Source: DASWRT01 sp036403035
GTDB lineage: Bacteria; Pseudomonadota; Alphaproteobacteria; ATCC43930; CGMCC-115725
Length of the DNA stretch: 7,068 bases
Assembly: GCA_036403035.1 (NCBI GenBank)
Contig: DASWRT010000147.1
Span: forward strand, 1-7,068
Reading direction: 5' to 3'
Translations under genes and position numbers: made by a program
The notes under the pieces: generated by a model
The model's database searches: none
Seen by the model: only the letters and a program-made list of their open reading frames with translations
Told to the model about the DNA's origin: nothing
Shown: positions 5,901 to 7,068 of the stretch, piece by piece
How positions within the stretch are numbered: the first letter of the stretch is position 1
Layout: each line of letters begins with the position of its first letter

Positions 5901-6584
5901 TCAGTGCAGCACGCCCTGGCGCGGCGGCTCCTGTGCACGGGCGTCGGCGATCACCGTCTCGCCGCCGATCACGCGCTGGTTGACGATCACCATCGGCGGC
6001 CAGTCGGTCGGCAGGTAGATGTCGGTGCGGCTGCCGAACCGGATCAGGCCGAAGCGCTGGCCGGCGACGACCTGATGGCCCTCGCTGAGGTGGCAGACGA
6101 TGCGGCGGGCCACCAGCCCGGCGATCTGCACGAAGGCGATCTCCGGTCCCTCCTCGGTCTTCAGCCGGATCGCCATCCGCTCGTTCTCGTCGCTCGCCTT
6201 GTCGAAGCTGGCGTTGAGGAACTTGCCCTTGTGATAGGCGACCTTCTCGACGCGGCCGGACATCGGCGTGCGGTTGACGTGCACGTCGACGACGTTGAGG
6301 AAGATGCCGATCCGCGTCATCGGCTCCGGTCCCATGCCGAGTTCGGCCGGCGGCGCCGCGGGACCGATCGAGACGACCAGCCCGTCCGCCGGGCTGACGA
6401 CGAGGCCGGGCCGCGTCGGCGTCACCCGCCACGGGTCGCGGAAGAAGTACACGCACCACAGCGACGCGATCACGCCGAGCCAGCCGAGCGGCTCCCACAC
6501 GAAGAACAGGATCAGCGTAACCACGACGAAGCCGGCGACGAACTTCCACCCGTCGGGATGGATCGGCGCCAGAAAGCTCTTCAT
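5901..6584 (-). CDS. psd: Phosphatidylserine decarboxylase proenzyme (short, pyruvoyl-dependent)
   Basis: The product is 227 residues from ATG 6584. A GTG one codon upstream (6587) is an alternative, and GAGA about five bases before the ATG favours the ATG slightly. It decarboxylates phosphatidylserine to phosphatidylethanolamine at the inner membrane. Two hydrophobic segments (about 14-30 and 33-48) form the membrane anchor. They are followed by YFFRDPWR (46-53), then SPADG (64-68) with Asp67. NVVDVHVNRTPMSG (97-110) contains His102, and FGSRTDIYLP (183-192) holds the self-cleavage site Gly184-Ser185. Ser185 becomes the pyruvoyl group after autoendoproteolysis, with Asp67 and His102 completing the expected Asp-His-Ser set. 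The length matches the short PS_decarb_rel class of alphaproteobacteria and archaea, not the longer E. coli form. It leads the psd-pssA operon. Confidence 0.96.
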   Translation of the reverse strand: MKSFLAPIHPDGWKFVAGFVVVTLILFFVWEPLGWLGVIASLWCVYFFRDPWRVTPTRPGLVVSPADGLVVSIGPAAPPAELGMGPEPMTRIGIFLNVVDVHVNRTPMSGRVEKVAYHKGKFLNASFDKASDENERMAIRLKTEEGPEIAFVQIAGLVARRIVCHLSEGHQVVAGQRFGLIRFGSRTDIYLPTDWPPMVIVNQRVIGGETVIADARAQEPPRQGVLH

Positions 6585-6617
6585 CACGTCTCGGGTTTCT
6601 CCAGCAGTCGGAAGGCG

Positions 6618-6640
6618 GCCGCTGCGCTTGCGCAGCCGGC
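6618..6640. promoter_or_regulatory. Inverted repeat in the psd leader
   Basis: GCTGCGC-TT-GCGCAGC (6621-6636) is a perfect seven-base inverted repeat. It extends with GCCG/CGGC to about ten pairs with one bulged C. It ends about 34 bases upstream of the psd start, so it could be an operator or an RNA hairpin in the 5' leader. Confidence 0.4.
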
Positions 6641-6662
6641 AACCGGGTCATGACATGCGCGC

Positions 6663-6692
6663 ACCATATGGCTCGCGGCCAATTCGACACAA
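6663..6692 (-). promoter_or_regulatory. Possible promoter of the psd-pssA operon
   Basis: On the minus strand, TTGTGT (6692-6687) and TATGGT (6668-6663) are 18 bases apart, about 80 bases before psd. Both boxes are imperfect and this is by-eye evidence only. The transcript would carry the leader inverted repeat at 6618-6640. Confidence 0.25.
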
Positions 6693-6755
6693 GCCCGCCC
6701 TTCTAAACGGTTCAAGCGCCGCAATATCCGCCGGGGAGGGCGATCCGATCGCATG

Positions 6756-6774
6756 GCTTGTCCGCCGGACGAGC
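6756..6774. promoter_or_regulatory. Inverted repeat upstream of the aapJ-like gene
   Basis: GCTTGTCC-GCC-GGACGAGC gives an eight-pair stem with one G-T wobble, about 65 bases before the GTG start. Its place fits an operator or a leader hairpin, but no regulator is named by the sequence. I see no clear promoter boxes between it and the gene. Confidence 0.35.
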
Positions 6775-6838
6775 ACCGTTTACCGTCCCCTTCAGGCCGT
6801 GCAGAAAGACTCTGGCCGTCAGACAGGGGAAAATCGAC

Positions 6839-7068
6839 GTGAAGCTGTCTCTATCCGTCCTCGGCGGCGCGGCGTGCGCGCTCGCACTCGCCGTCACGAG
6901 CCCCAGCGCCGCGGTCGCCGGGCCGACGCTCGACGCCGTGCGGGCGCGTGGCCACATCGAATGCGGCGTGCATCTCGGACTGCCCGGCTTCTCCTACGCC
7001 GACGACAAGGGAAACTGGACCGGGCTCGACGTCGACGTGTGCCGGGCGCTCGCGGCGGCGATCTTCGG
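6839..7068 (+). CDS. aapJ: Periplasmic general L-amino-acid-binding protein, AapJ-like, 5' part only
   Basis: Only the first 76 codons are in the window. The GTG start is supported by AGGGGA (6825-6830) with an eight-base spacer. Residues 1-27 form a Sec signal peptide: a single Lys after the start, a hydrophobic core rich in Ala, Leu and Val, and a cleavage site after AVA at 27. The mature start has TLDAVRARGHIECGV, then LGLPGFS (46-52), DDKGNWTGLDVDVCRAL (55-71) and AAAIF. This matches the N-terminus of AapJ/BztA-type solute-binding proteins of alphaproteobacterial polar amino-acid ABC transporters. Cys42 and Cys68 are at positions where the family usually has cysteines, possibly a disulfide. 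The permease and ATPase genes (aapQ, aapM, aapP) would be expected downstream. It is divergent from psd and has no evident functional tie to it. Confidence 0.9.
   Translation, partial: MKLSLSVLGGAACALALAVTSPSAAVAGPTLDAVRARGHIECGVHLGLPGFSYADDKGNWTGLDVDVCRALAAAIF

Noticed and set aside
4961..6690. Long frames on both strands over pssA and psd
   Set aside because: These are Arg-rich frame-shifted or antisense readings of two clearly recognised genes.
6712..6957. 81-codon minus-strand open frame across the aapJ start
   Set aside because: It is antisense to the signal-peptide region of the aapJ-like gene, with no motif and no ribosome site that I can see.

Overview
The window looks like chromosomal DNA of a GC-rich alphaproteobacterium. 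The evidence is the high third-position GC of every gene, a psd-pssA phospholipid pair of the type found there, an AapJ-type amino-acid binding protein, an LpsL-type UDP-glucuronate 4-epimerase, and REP-like palindromes between genes. I cannot name the genus from the sequence.

There are seven protein genes, and two of them are cut by the window edges. Positions 1-4731 hold four genes for building or decorating a cell-surface glycan. They are an asparagine-synthase-type amidotransferase (minus strand, 3' end missing), a PAPS-dependent sulfotransferase (plus), a WbpV/WreQ-like short-chain dehydrogenase (SDR) nucleotide-sugar enzyme (minus), and a UDP-glucuronate 4-epimerase (plus). Their strands alternate, so they are not one operon. 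Promoters must lie in the divergent gaps at 1418-1675 and 3668-3747. The convergent gap at 2507-2635 contains several small hairpins.

Positions 4732-4983 are non-coding. They hold two inverted copies of a 36-base REP-like palindrome around a short AT-rich spacer. They separate the glycan genes from a housekeeping block.

Positions 4984-6584 (minus strand) form a two-gene operon, psd then pssA. It makes phosphatidylserine and decarboxylates it to phosphatidylethanolamine. A 254-base divergent gap (6585-6838) with two clear inverted repeats follows. The window ends in the first 76 codons of an aapJ-like periplasmic amino-acid-binding protein gene (plus strand).

The glycan genes together suggest a surface polysaccharide containing galacturonate, perhaps amidated, perhaps a QuiNAc-type deoxy sugar, and sulfate. 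That is inference from enzyme families. I found no CRISPR array, tRNA, rRNA, insertion sequence, phage gene or toxin-antitoxin pair, and nothing I would call a new defence or mobile system.
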